Assembly (NCBI RefSeq): GCF_003473485.1
Contig: NC_053046.1
Span: forward strand, 4,226,001 to 4,290,000
Direction: 5' to 3'
Source of the DNA: Medicago truncatula
Taxonomy: Eukaryota; Streptophyta; Magnoliopsida; Fabales; Fabaceae
DNA length: 64,000 nucleotides
The position numbers and the translations under genes were made by a program. Numbering within the stretch: the stretch's first letter is position 1; each line of letters starts with the position of its first letter. The notes beneath the pieces were generated by a model. The model made no database searches and was not told the DNA's origin. It worked only from the letters and a program-made list of their open reading frames with translations. Shown in pieces: positions 21,572-34,804 of this stretch.

Positions 21572-24431
21572 ATGGATTCACATGAACTAGAACCACCACA
21601 CCCTCACCCACACCACCTTCAACCTGAAAATGTTGCCCCCAATCCACTCGCAAAGTATGTACCAACCACCATGATGGAACTTGCCACAACTCAATTCCCT
21701 ATTCTCAACATGGAGAGTAACCCTTCCCCTTTTTTTGATTCGTTCAACAATGGCTTTGGTCCTTCCACCTTGAAGCCATGTGTTGGTGCTTCATCTGGAT
21801 CTGGTTCAATCAAGAAAAAGAGGGGCCGACCGAGGAAATACTTCCTTGATGACAACATTACTTTGAGCTTGGGATCAGGCCCGATCCATGATGCTACCAT
21901 CACTTATCCTTCTAATTCTATTGTGAAGAAGAGTACAAGGGGAAGAGGAAGGCCTCGTGGCTCTTTTAAGAAGAAGCAGGAGGTTGAAGTGCTTGGTATG
22001 TTAAATTTGTTTCTTTTTTATTATTTGAATTTAAATTTAAATTTGATCGATTATTTGATTCTCATTTTCATTCTTGTTGTTAATTTCTTAGGAGTTACTG
22101 GCACTTCTTTCTTTCCACATTTGATCATTGTGAATCCTGGAGAGGTATGCTATCAAACATATAATTAATTCCAATACTAACATGCAATCTATATATGAAA
22201 TTAATTGCCTTTCACTATTTTAAAATTTTGGTTACTTTATGTTTAAATGCTAATGTAGACTTTGACGATGTTATAAAGGTGGTGACTTTATATGTTAAAA
22301 TGCTAATGCAAATTTTGGTTACTCTATGAGTTGAAATGTTCTTTTGCTACGAATAGTTCTAATCAAAATGTTTATCTTGTAGGACATTGTTGAAAAACTT
22401 ATGACATGTTGTCAGGGAGGATCTAATACAGAGATGTCCATTCTTTCTGCTCATGGTTTGGTAGGCATTGTCTCCCTTCATCGGGAAGGAAGGATTGTTA
22501 CTTATGAGGTAGTACATTTTACATCTTTTTTATTAGAATCCATTCAATAACTACGTATCTAAGTGTGAAAAGGTTTTTCTTTAACTATTATAATTAGAAG
22601 AGATATGAAATCTGATATAAGATGCATGTATATTTGTTGTTCATATATTATAAAGCTAGCATTCAGCATTAAAACAACCCATGGAAGAGGCATGGTGGAT
22701 ATAATTCACACATAATCCACCATGTCGTAAGAGCAATTTGACAACACTAACACATGGAGAACATGAAATGAAGTTTCCCCGTTCCATTGTCTTCTCTTTT
22801 TTTATGCTATCTTTGTATTTTTGTTGTTCAATTTTTAATATTCATTATACTCTCCTTGTAACAAAATAAAAGCCAAAAGGATTTAGAAATTTAAATGTTT
22901 TTAGACTAAAAACATTGAACTTTTTAGATTCATTATACGTGTATTTTGTTTGAGAGTGGGTACATAAACCAATCCATAATCGGTCTTGCATGTATTTATT
23001 TATTATCTTCTAGCACATAATCAGTCTTTTTCATATTTTTCTACTAAGATATATTTGGCTTTTAAAAAGGAAATCTATCACAATCAATTCATCAAACTGT
23101 TTTTTTTTTAATCTGAAATAAAAAAAGCAAGTGTACTTTGTGGATGCTGGCTCGAATAAATAATTTTGATTATTTTTTATTTTGAGTTTTATATCTTTGA
23201 TTAATTTCATTTTTTGAAGTATATTTCATGGATTAAAATTTGTGCACACTGTTTTCGTATGATTGTACGGTCCTAAGGATCTTTAACGCTAAACTTGTGA
23301 TAGTTGGGTTAGAGATTTAATAATGGTTGTCTATATAATGGTGGTAAATAATGAATTAGATATTATTTTTTAATTTTGAACGGTAAATGATATGATCAAA
23401 TAATGAGTTTTTCATTTAAGTTGGTATATTGCTATGGTTTAAGGTTAATTTTCTTGTCTACGCTACTTTTTTTTTTGTGAGTGCAACTATAATTATATAT
23501 TATTGGTAGGATTTTACGATTCTTTGAACTGCAATCTATCAAACCGTGACGATCTTAATCAGAATCTCAACTTTGACAACAATGGTGAAATCATACACTT
23601 TCAAATCATTATTGAGACTATTTAGTCATTCTACTTTTAGGATTACAACTATATATATTCATATGTTGAGTCTGTCACTTGTATTTTTGTGTGTTGGCTT
23701 TGTTTTCACTAATGTCGCTTCCTATGGTTATTTGAAACTTGAAAGTAAAAAAAATTGATGTTTTTTTTTGGAGATGTTTTTGTTTGTGTGTACTCTGATG
23801 GTTGGTTTATATAACTAAATGTGTTTTAGTTTAATTTTCTTTCTATGCTGTCTCTTTTATCACAGGACAAGTTTGAACTTTTATCCCTCTTAGGCACATT
23901 AGAACCATCTGATAATAGTGGTGGTTGTAAGAAAATGAGTAACTTTAAGGTGTCTCTACTTACTCCGAATTCACACCTTTTGGCAGGCGTAGTTGTTGAT
24001 AAGCTTATTGCGGCATCATTGGTAAAGGTATTGTTCTCATATGATAAACAATTTATGTTGATTTTTTAAAATCACATCGTGAATGTAACTTAATGGGTGT
24101 TGATAGTTTTTTCTGCATGAAGGATTGATCAAACTTTGTTGCATCAATTTTATGACTTTTTAATAATCGTTTACAGATCACGGTGGGTAGTTTTACTTTG
24201 AGTGGAAAAAAGGCTAGCTCGAATAACTTGAAAGTCGGGCCTTCTTTGACGCCATCGTCCCAATTTGCTGCTCCAGCCGGTGTTATCTCTCAAGGGCCTT
24301 CATTTGGTTCCTCTAGTGGCAATGAGACTAGTCCTTTTAGTCAGGGGTCCGGAATCTACAATAATGCTAATCAGCTCATTCCAACTATATCGATGTACCA
24401 GAGACTGTTGGCTCGCCAAGTTCAATTGTAA
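21572..24431 (+). CDS. AT-hook nuclear-localized (AHL) protein with two AT-hooks and PPC domain
   Basis: Exons are 21572-21995, 22092-22144, 22383-22508, 23866-24027 and 24177-24431. All junctions are GT-AG and in frame, giving 339 residues. Residues ~83-92 carry AT-hook KKKRGRPRKY; a second, RGRGRPRGSFKKK, lies at ~123-135. After it comes the PPC/DUF296 domain (~143-290): FFPHLIIVNPGE, NTEMSILSAHGLVGIVSL, then DKFELLSLLGTL and KLIAASLVKITVGSF. Family role: nuclear proteins that bind the minor groove of AT-rich DNA and form PPC trimers regulating growth genes. The PPC is diverged: the usual GRFEI core reads DKFEL. The five-exon layout is typical of intron-containing (clade B, two-hook) AHLs. 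The N-terminus is His/Pro-rich. Intron 3 is 1357 bp. A degraded duplicate lies 7.2 kb downstream. Confidence 0.92.
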
Positions 24432-25314
24432 GGATGAGCTTTTAAGATTACCAGTGCAGTAGCAGGTTGTTTGCATGACATTTGTTCAAAGTTGTGGTTG
24501 CTGGTCGAATTCTGGAAGGGTAACAAAGAATTGAAACAAATTTTAGGGGAGTTTATCAATAAGTTCTATTTATGCTTTTCTTCGTTTTTTTCTTCTGTTT
24601 GGTTAATGAACTTATGGTGGTTTTAGATATGCTTGTGACTATATTAGAAATATGAGTTATGCATTGTCTCAATTGAACTCGATGTTTCCAAATTTTATTC
24701 ATCGCATTGACAACTTTCACCCTATTTTCTTTATCATTGTTGTTCTTAAAGAGATTATATGGCTGCTGAAATGGAAAATAGTACATTATTTCATCTCATT
24801 TAATTCGTCCAGTTTTTTTTTTACAAGTATATAGATATTCAGTAATATATAAATTCAAGAAATTCGTCACATTAGTGTGAGAGTATAAGTGTATTACACT
24901 TCTTTAAAAGAAAAAAATGAGTGTATTACACTGACCACAAAATCTTCCATGCATGCTTAAAGGACAATGTGATTAAAAAAAAGTTATAGTTTGTGTTTGT
25001 GAGACATCTACGTTAGATGGAGAAAAATGTTTTAAGAGATTAAAACCTTATAATTTTCTTAATACAAAATATAAACACTACTTTTACATATACTTAGACA
25101 ATTCTATATTTAAAAATCACTTCAAGTTATTTCTAGATACATAATATTTAATTAAAAAAAATTACGTAATATTTCAAGAAATTTTATTTGATTGTGAAGT
25201 ATATATAACATTAATCTATTTATGAGAAATTTTATTGTTCATGCAGAGTCTTGGTAGATTTGTTTACTTCATTCCAAATCAAGCATATAGTCTACTCTAT
25301 GCTTCCTAACTTCT

Positions 25315-26460
25315 CCAGTACAGTGTGTGTATAATTGTAAAGGCTTAACAACTTTTTTACTCAACAGAAGGCTATATATTTATTGATTTGTCCATTGTTT
25401 AAGATAGTAATGTTTTAAGGAAAATGCTTAACATCGCGACAAAAGTTTCACGAATATCACATGAGAAAAGCTCAAAAGCGGTGATTTCTTTGTTTTATCT
25501 CTTTTTGGTCATACCATTTATCTCTCCCCTTGTTTCCTGCTGTTCCACTTCATCTCCAGATTCTCTTCATTGTATTATTTTATTGGTTCTCTTCAATTAC
25601 CAAAGTTTAGAGACGTGAGAAAGTTGTCTTTGCTTATTGTCTTTTTCTGAGCATACAATGTTTGCTTCAGCCTTCATGTGTCTTCATATGTAGTTGGTGA
25701 CCAAGTTTTGAGTGGAAAAAAAAGGTAGAGAGTAATAACTGTGAAATGGAAAACGGCAAAAACTTATAAAACATAATTCGTGGGATATTCGCGAGACTTT
25801 TTGTCGCTACATATATAGCATAGCCCATGTTTTAAACCCTACTTTATATTGTTCAGTCAAACTTGAGAAGCGGTTATATATATACTGCATCATATTTCTG
25901 TGAGAGAAATCCTAGTCGTCTCTTCTCTTTTCATTGAGTATATGTAAAACATGTTGTTGTCTTATTTATCTCTCGACTTGTTATGTATAAATCTCGTCCT
26001 CGTCTCCATTTGGTATGTGGGGATCTCTCTTTGCTCATTTTTCTTTAAATGGTATGTGTATAGATCTATCTATTAACTTGTTCCTTTGATTCTTCATTTT
26101 TTTTTTTTTTTTTTTTACCGTTTTTGTTATTCATGTGTCGTATATTTATATTGATATCAAGAATGGAGAGCATCTAAGAACAATGGAGAGATATCTATAA
26201 TAGAGTTAATGAAGTTTATTACCAAAAAATTAAGAACAAATTTGTCAAGACTTGTAAACATGTAGAGCTCTATTAGATGTATATTTGAAATGGAAAGTTC
26301 CACATCTATAGTAGCTTTAGATCACTTTTAGATTGGAAGTGGTTAACGTAGACATCTATAGTAGATCACTTTTAGATTGGAAATGGAAGTGGTTAATCTG
26401 TTACTTGTCGTTTTTACCATTTTTGTTCTTCCCTTTTAGATTGGAAATGGAAACAGTTGA
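25315..26460. other. Intergenic between the two AHL blocks
   Basis: AT-rich. Near 26300-26460 a short stretch containing ATCACTTTTAGATTGGAA is repeated two to three times. The small ORF at 25424-25618 has no recognised domain. Confidence 0.4.
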
Positions 26461-26464
26461 TCTC

Positions 26465-27255
26465 AAGTGGTTAATGAGCTCTAATAAAAGATGAATTGTT
26501 CATGAAAACCTTAGTTTAATTCTTGGGTGAGATAATTTTTGACCAAACTTTGATTAACTCAGGATTGATCTTTGAATTATCAGAGCATCTTTCCTTAGGA
26601 ATAGAAGGGATAACACCCAATAATTTTACTTATATTTTATTGCAAATATATAAGGTAAATTTTATTTATAATTCATTTGGGAGTAAGAATTTTTATAGAA
26701 AAAAAAACGTATATAAATGTATTTATTATAATTACACTTGGTCAAATATAACCGTTATAATGACACAATTAGAGCTTTAGTCAAACGATATCTTAAATTT
26801 TATAATTACTCTTTCAACCGGAAATGCCAAAATTTTTAGTTGGACGCGTTCGTCATGGTTCATAGTTAGGACCTCAAGTTTTAGTGATGCTTACCACTTC
26901 ATCTATAAACCAAAATAAAAATTTATGTACGAAAATTTTGACTAAATTATAAACAATAAATAATATACTTTTTAGGGATATTAAAAAATAGTTGTTCATA
27001 TTTTTTTTTGTTACCATGATATTTATACGAAGTTTCTACCCGTTTAACGGTGACTAATCTCCAGAAAAACATGTGGGGCAGACAAGTTTAAAGGGTTCGA
27101 TTGAACTCCATATTTTTTGCACACACAAGAATAAGAAATTGAACCTTTAACCACATGTTTAAAGGGTTCAAGTCCCTAACCACTTGAACCGATAGATTGT
27201 TGGTTATTCACATCTATCATATGCAACATTAACAACAATTAAGTCTATTTCCTAA
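26465..27255. repeat. Copy D of ~0.95-kb tandem repeat
   Basis: Colinear with copy B: GATCTCAAGTGGTTAATGAG, CACCCAATAATTTTACTT, GTTCGTCATGGTTCATAG and GTTTAACGGTGACTAATCTC. It carries the unoccupied forms of the two insertion sites used in copies A and C. Copy E follows directly. Confidence 0.7.
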
Positions 27256-27790
27256 TTAATTACTCTTATTACTAATAATTTGATTATTGAATATAAAATA
27301 ATTAAATAAGGTATTTTACGGATACATACATCTTACATGAGATGAGTGATTACAACTTATTTATATTAATGAAACAATTGATCTCAAGTGGTTAATGAGC
27401 TCCACTAAAAGATGAATTGTTCATGAAAACCTTAATCTGATTTTTGGGTGAGATAATTTTTGATCAAACTTTACTTACCTCATGATCGATCTTTGAATTA
27501 TAAAAGCCTCTTTTCTTAGGAATCAAAGGGATAACACCCAATAACTTTACTAATATTGTTTTTTTGCAAAAATATGAAGTAAATTTTATTTTTAATTCAT
27601 TCGGGAGTAACATTTTTTTATAAAAAAACGTATACAAATGTATTTATTATACTTTCAAAAAATGTATTTATTATAATTACACTTGGTCAAATACAACCGT
27701 TATGATGAGATAAAGACAACTTTAGTTAAACGATATTTAATTTTTGGTCAAGGTTGAACGACATTTTAAATTATATAAGTTATATTTTAT
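27256..27790. repeat. Copy E of ~0.95-kb tandem repeat (partial)
   Basis: It starts at CTTATTACTAATAATTTGAT and runs to about 27790, where it passes into the AHL duplicated block exactly as copy C does at about 20460. Confidence 0.7.
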
Positions 27791-28105
27791 TTCAAAGTCA
27801 AAATAAAGTTATATTTTATATTCCAAACGTCAAAAAAATATATTTTATTTTTAAAAGAGATGATTTGAAAAAACGTAAAGTAAATACAAATGATGAAAAT
27901 TCAAATATATAATAAATATAAATGGAAATATCTCAATAATTAAAAACAAATTCGTCTCTGTGAGCTTATGTTAATTGGTAGAGACAATGCATAATATACA
28001 AAACAAGGGTTCTATCCGGTCAAATAAAAGCCAAATCTTTCCCTAGAAAAAATAAAAAATAAAATTTAAAATCAACAAAAATCCCTAAATAAAATATAAA
28101 AAAAA

Positions 28106-28725
28106 TGGCCAAATGCATTTTAGAGTTTTAAGTTTAACGTTTGTATCAAATTAATTTTATTTTAGTTTTTTTAGTTTTAAATTGATCTTTTATGTCGGTA
28201 AAAGTAAACAAGTTAGTCCTTTAATTAATTTTTGTAACAAATTGATCTATTTTTCATACAACTTTGTTAAAAAAACATTGCTTACATGACCATTTAACAC
28301 TGAATGTCCAAAAAGTGTTTATGACACCAAACATAATTATTTATATACATTTTTTTTCTTATTGTTTGTCAATTCAATCTTAATTTTAGATATAAATATT
28401 CATAAAGAACATTATAAATTAAGTAATTGAATGATTTTTCTCCTAAAAAAAGTAATCGAATGATTTTTATTTTAAACTAAGACCAAATTACACACCTATG
28501 AACCCTAGTTATCAGATAGATGAATTTAGATCTTCCAACTAAGCAATAAACGTCCACATACACACTTTTTAACCGAGTTTGATGAAAATAGGGTAATGTG
28601 AATGTATTTTATGACTTAAAGGATTGTGTACACTAACATAAAGGACCAATTTAAAACTAAAAAACTAAAAGGATTAATCTGATACAAACTTTAAACTTAA
28701 ATGACTCCGAAATGCGTTTGACCTA
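28106..28725. mobile_element. Long-TIR MITE upstream of the AHL pseudogene
   Basis: Duplicate of the element at 20725-21362. Left arm GCCAAATGCATTTTAGAG, right arm with TGCGTTTGACC; the inner blocks are inverted repeats. Confidence 0.65.
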
Positions 28726-28823
28726 CAAAAATCTAAAACTTTCCTTGTTTCCTCTTTCTTCCTCGGTAATTGATTTTTTGGTTCACACTTTTCTTCATTC
28801 GTCATCATTCATCATCAATTCAA

Positions 28824-30022
28824 ATGAAACTGGTCACAACTCAATTCCCTATTCTCAACATGGACGTTAACCCGTCCCCTCTTTTTGAGCCTTTCAACAA
28901 CAACACTGATCCTCCCACCTTGAAGCCAGGTGTTGGTACTTCATCTGGATATGGTTCGATCAAGAAAAAGAGAGGTCGACCGAGGAAATACTTCCTTGAT
29001 CACGACATTACTTTGAGCTTGGGATCAGGCCCGATGCATGATGCTACAATTACTTATCCTTCTCATTCTATTGTGAAGAAGAGTACAAGGGGAAGAGGAA
29101 GGCCTCGTGGCTCTTTTAAGAAGAAGCAAGAGGTTGAAGTGTTGGGTATGTTAAAAATAATTCTTTTTTATTATTTTAATTTTAATTTTGTCACTTATTT
29201 GATTCTTATTTTCATTCTTGTTGTTAATTTCTCAGGAGTTACTAACACTTCTTTCTCTCCACATTTGATTGTTGTGAACTATGGAGAGGTATGCTATTAA
29301 ACCTATAATTAATTCCAACATTAACATGTAATATATATAATTAATTGCCTTTCATAATTTTAAAATTTTGGTTACTTATAAGTTGAAATGTTAATGTAGA
29401 TTATGACGATGGAAGAAGGGAGGTTACTTTATAGTCTATTTTGTTACGAATACTTCTAATCAAAATGTTTATCTTATTTTATTTTGTAGGATATTATTGA
29501 AAAACTTAAGACATATTTTTAAGGAGGACCTAATACTGAGATGTCCATTCTTTCTACTCATGATTTGGTAGGCATTATCTCCCTTCATCGGGAAGGAAGT
29601 ATTGCTACTTATGAGGTAGTACTTTTTTGGTTCTTTTTTATTAGAATACATTCAATAACTAATGTATCTAAGTATGAAAAGGTTTTTCTTGAACTATTTT
29701 AATTAGAAGAGATATGAAATATGATGTAAGATATACATTTATTCATATATTATAAAGCTAGCATTCAACATGTCATAGTGGTGTCTTTGTCGAGTTATAA
29801 CCGGTGTTCCTCTCAAAATAAATTTGGTATTGTGGCCTATGGAAACTCACACATAATCCACCGTGTCTTAAGCGCAATTTGACGACACGGACACGTGGAG
29901 AGCATGAAATGAATTTTCCGCGTTCCATTGTATTCTCTTTTGTTCTACGGTGTTTGTATTTTTTCTTTCTTTCAATTTTTAATATTCACTATACTCCTCT
30001 TGTAACAAAATAAAAGTCAAAA

Positions 30023-30120
<98 letters not shown>

Positions 30121-30920
30121 CAAATACATTTGACTTTTTAGATTTAATTTATGTATATTTTGTTAGAGAATGAGTACATAAACCAATCCATAAGTTTAGC
30201 ACAATCCAATTTTAATCGTGATATCCAAAAAGTACATTGCTTTTATTGCACAATCCATAAGGACTTGCATATATTTATTATCTTCTAGCACATAATCAGT
30301 CTTTTTCATATTTTTCTACTAATATATTTAGCTTTTAAAAAGGAAATCCATCACAGTCAATTTATCGAAGTGTTTTTTTTTATTGAAATAAAAAGAAAAT
30401 GTACTTTGTGGAATTGCACCATTGTGTGCTGGCTTTATTTTTACTAATGTCGTTTCCTATGAAGTCAAATAAATTGATGTTTTTTATTTATTTTTTATTT
30501 ATAGAAGGAAGTTGCATCTTTAGTTTTGTTTGTGTGTATTCTGATGGTTGGTTTATATAACTAAATGTGTATCAGTTTAATTTTCTTTCTATGTTGTCTC
30601 TTATATTATAGGACAAGTTTGAACTTTTATCCCTCTCAAGGTGTCTCTACTTACTCCTAATTCACGCCTTTTGGGGGTCGTAGTTGCTGATAAGCTTATC
30701 GCGGCATCGTTAGTAAAGGTATCGTTCTTAAATGATATACAATTTATGTTGATTTTTAAAAGCACATCGTGAATGTAACTTTATGGGTGGTGATAGTTTT
30801 TTCTGCATGAAGGATTGATCAAACTTTGTTGCATCAATTTTATGACTTTTTAAGAATCATTTATCGATCACAATGGGTAGTTTCACTTTGAGTGGAAAAA
30901 CGACTAGCTCGAATAACTTT
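28824..30920 (+). pseudogene. AHL pseudogene, duplicate of the gene at 21572-24431
   Basis: Exon remnants align with the intact gene: 28824-29145, 29236-29288, 29490-29615, 30612-30718 and 30867-30920. Both AT-hooks are retained. Lesions are: loss of the original start and first ~30 codons (a later ATG at 28824 remains); a TAA stop in exon 3 at 29520-29522, where the intact copy reads CAG; a 55-bp deletion in exon 4 that shifts the frame; mutation of the last acceptor from CAG to TCG at 30864-30866; and a deletion removing most of exon 5. Intron 3 carries a ~90-bp (AT)n tract. A truncated protein with AT-hooks but no PPC could in theory be translated; I consider that unlikely. Confidence 0.88.
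30030..30116. repeat. (AT)n microsatellite, ~88 bp
   Basis: An uninterrupted TA/AT dinucleotide array in the remnant of intron 3 of the AHL pseudogene. Confidence 0.95.
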
Positions 30921-31774
30921 GTGTGACATTTGTTCAAAGTTGTGGTTGCAGGTTGAATTCTGGAAGGGTAACATAAATAATTGAAGCAAATTTAAGGGGA
31001 GTTTATCAATTAAGTTCTATATATGCTTTTCTTCCTTTTTTTTTCCTTCTGCTGATTAGGATTTTCAAATTATTTATGAAACATTGCTAGTGATGGTTAC
31101 TTTTGGTTAATGCAACTTATGGTGGTTTTAGATATGCTTGTGACTATATTAGATATATGAGTTATGCATCGTCTCAATTGAACTTGGTATTTTCAAATTT
31201 TGTTCATCGCATTGACAACTTTCACCCTATTTTCTTTATCATTGTCTTTCTTAAATAGATTATATGGCTGCTGAAATGGAAAATGAGTGTATTACACTGA
31301 CCACAAAAACTTCCGTACGTGCTTAAAGGATAAAGTGATTACGAAAAAGTTATAGCTTGTGAGACATCTACGTTAGATGGAGAAAATGTTTTAAGAGAAT
31401 GAAACCTTACAATTTTCTTAATACAAAATATAAATACTACTTTTACATATACTTAGACAATTCTATATATAAAAATTACTTCAAGTTATTTTCTAGATAC
31501 ATAATATTTAGCTAAAAAATTTACGTAATGTTTCAAGAAGTTCTAGATTTATTTGATTTTGAAGTATATATACAACATGAAATTTTTTTTTGGTTACATA
31601 TACAACATCAATTTATTAATGAGAAATTTTATTGTTCATGCAAAGTCTTGCACCAATGAATTAAAATATTTAGTGTAACGGTAGTTCAGTGTCTACATCT
31701 TCTTCCAAATCAATGTGGTAGATTTTTTTACTTATTCCAAATCAAGCATATAGTCTACTCTATGCTTTTACTTC

Positions 31775-33025
31775 TAGTGGTTTGCTTTGTATATTTTCAC
31801 CTCTCTATTAGCTTTTTATTTTTTATTTTTTTTATTTTACCTTGTACTCTAATTTGAATCTGATGAATTCATGATCTTTGGGTAGAGTTAATAATATTTC
31901 ACAATTTATTTGATATCCTTATATATGGCATATATTCATCTTTTGTCTTTCATAGATTTGTCAAAGTTGCTCACTATCCACCTTTTGTATTCAAAGCACC
32001 ATCAAGATATAATTGCTCACTACCTGTCAAAACTCAAAAGGGAATATAACTCCTTAAGGTCAAGAGTAACCTCATTAGTCATTCCATAAATGTCAAACAT
32101 GTAGTTTATCTTCCTTCTTTTGTTCGAGATTTCTTCTACATAAATAGATGATGTAAGAGTTGGAGTTGCATCTTGAATGAGTGTCACAATTTCTTAGTCA
32201 TTTTCTTCTTTAAGATATGGAAGAAAAATATGTCGTTTTGTTTTGGGCTGTCTAAATCCATGTAGCTACTCTATCAAATTTAACATTAGTTACAATGAAA
32301 AACTCCATTGTTATTTCATTACCTGTATAAATTATAGCCTTTAGAATGTGCATCATAGTCAATAGTGATATGTTTGTGTTGGTAGAAGCTGAAATTAGCC
32401 GATGTCGGTTGGATTTCCTCAATTGCGATTCCAATTGCTTCAAGAGATTGATGTTGAGGGAGGAATTATATGTAAGTTATTTCATAAAGAACAAAAGAAA
32501 TAACTACTTAAACAACGGAAATTTAAATTAAAGGATCAAGGCATACCTCCAGCCACTACTCCTGCTTGAAGAAGTTGAGGCTCTTCTAAACCTTCCACAA
32601 TCTCACTTTGATGGTGTAAGTCTTCTGAATAGAGATGTTAGGCTTAGGGAACCAAAACAAATGAACTACACTCCTTTATATAACTTCTGCCATCAAGAAG
32701 TTACTGAACGTGCAAAACAAAACTGCTCCTCCACTCACTCATAATGGACAGTTACTAAATTTAAGGGAAAGAATAAAGAACATTTTCTGATTAATGGATA
32801 ACTACAACGATGCGATACAATTAATAGATATGTGTGTGACAAATGTGACCATTGTGTTGTGAAGTAGAAAACTCAAATCGACTTGTGCATTATTACTCCG
32901 ATCATTGTAATTCTTTGTCGATTTAACTCATCCAATGAGAATTCTACCTTCCTCATTGCTAATTAAAAAATCTCGTCTTTAATTTGGATACATCATATAA
33001 ATCAACTGAACTAGCCGTATGGATC
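31775..33025. other. Intergenic, no gene recognised
   Basis: AT-rich. Short overlapping ORFs at 32252-32531 lack domains. TTCCAAATCAAGCATATAGT at ~31740 marks the end of the duplicated AHL block. Confidence 0.4.
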
Positions 33026-33035
33026 ACATTAGTCT

Positions 33036-34800
33036 AATTTTTTTTTTTTTTTTTGTGAAACAACAAATATTATTAAGCAAGATTAGTGCAAGGTGCACTA
33101 TATCCGCGAGGAGGAAAAAGAGTACAAACGAGAGCCATATATAACGAGCCCTCGCCACACACCAACTCGATAAAAAAAAACCCCTAAAGTTGAGCACCAA
33201 AAATAGATGCAAAACAATGAAAAGCCAACATAGTATTACCAACACACTGGCATACCAACACACACACCAATCCTGCCCAACAACAAAAACAGAAAAAACA
33301 GAACCCAAACAGAAGGAAAAAAGCTCACGCCTATCGTGGGAGGCAGCCAGCAACACGCACAACAGGACCAAGAAACAACAGAGCTCAACTACGCAAATTT
33401 CCCATACACCAATTAGGAGCGCATCTCCATTCATAGTACAAACACGGGTTCATCCTCGTTCTTGCTATGCTCCATCTCCAAGACAACATCTTTACCTCAT
33501 CAACGACCTCCTCAACCTCAAATCCTTCATTATTGAAAACAATATTGTTCTTCATCTTCCAAATCACCCAAAGAGACGTATGCCAAATTATGCGCATCCC
33601 CTTCTTGGATTCCTTTCTAAGACCCAACAAGGCATCCCAACACTTCCAATGAGCCAGAATATTTGCCGGAATTATAAGATTAATTTCTAGCCATTTATGT
33701 AATGCCAACCAAATTTCCCAAGTCACCCTACAATGCAAAAAGAGGTGACTTGTGGACTCCTCCACCTCATTACAAAGAACACAATTTGAATTCACACCAA
33801 TTGGTAAGACATTTCTCCAAATCAAATTATCTCTAGTTGGTATACGAGTCAACAACGCTTTCTAAGCAAACGCCACCACCCTAGACGGAGCACCGCTCTT
33901 CCAAATATGACTAAACACCTTGTTATCCTCCTCTTCCCGCCCTTCTTCCCCACTTGAAATAACCTCCAACTTCTTATACATAGACCGAACCGAAAACCCA
34001 CCTTCGACTTCCAAATTCCACTTCCATACATCCTCTCCTTGAGAAGACTCAAAGCGTTGAAGATCCATTAACAATCTACGTAGGACCTCCTCTTCCCAAA
34101 CAAACAAACCCCTCCTCTAAATAAAATTCCAACCACCTTCAGTTTCCCTCTCCGACCATATCTCCGCTACCTTTGCATCCTTTTGGTTTGAAATAGAATA
34201 AAGTCTTGGGTATTTAACCTTAAAGGACGTACCTCCCCACAATTTTGTATTCCAAGAAGGAGTGTTATTGACGTTCTTCACCCTCCTAGTTACCTCCGTA
34301 TTGAACCAACTACCACCTTCTCCCTCATCTATCTTCACAACATCTATCCACCATTTAGAAGCAAACCGAGGCCAACTATCCAACCCCACTTCCAATAAGT
34401 TTTCAATCTCGGTCCCATACATTTCTTTCAACACCTTTATCCACAAAGCATCCTCCCCTTGTAAAATTCTCCATCTCCATTTGGACAAAAGACTTAAATT
34501 CACAAGCCTAATATCCCTAATGCCAAGGCCCCCTTTATCTTTCGGTTGAGAAACCTTACTCCATTTAACCCAATTGATTTTCCTCCCCACTCCAACACCT
34601 CCCCAAAGGAACTCCCTTTGTATCTGAACCAACCTCCTCCACACCTTCACCGGCATCTTAAAAAAGGATAGGTAAAAGATAGGAATAACGTTCAACACCG
34701 AATTAAGGAGCACAATTCTACCTCCAAAACTCAAAAACTTATTTCCCCACGAATTTAACCTCTTAGTCTCATATATTGTTGTTTCATTATGAACCTTCAT
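33036..34800 (-). mobile_element. 5'-truncated L1-type LINE, one frame with two TAG stops
   Basis: On the minus strand a single frame runs from 34800 to 33385, interrupted only by TAG at 34119-34117 and 33864-33862. It encodes the end of the reverse transcriptase (RLNSWGNKFLSFGGRIVLL, FYLSFFKMPVKVWRRL, REFLWGG), the linker (KWWIDVVK, KYPRLYSISNQ) and the zf-RVT domain with CVLCNEVEESTSHLFLHC. A T-run at 33038-33054 is the complement of the poly(A) tail, and 33385-33055 would be the 3' UTR. The 5' limit is uncertain (about 34760-34800). TTAGTCT occurs at 33029-33035 and 34763-34769 and may be a short target duplication. Same subfamily as the copy at 1669-2995. Confidence 0.85.
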
Positions 34801-34804
34801 TCAA

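Noticed and set aside
33190-33690. 166-residue plus-strand ORF
   Set aside because: It is antisense to the LINE coding region, with a low-complexity composition and no domain.
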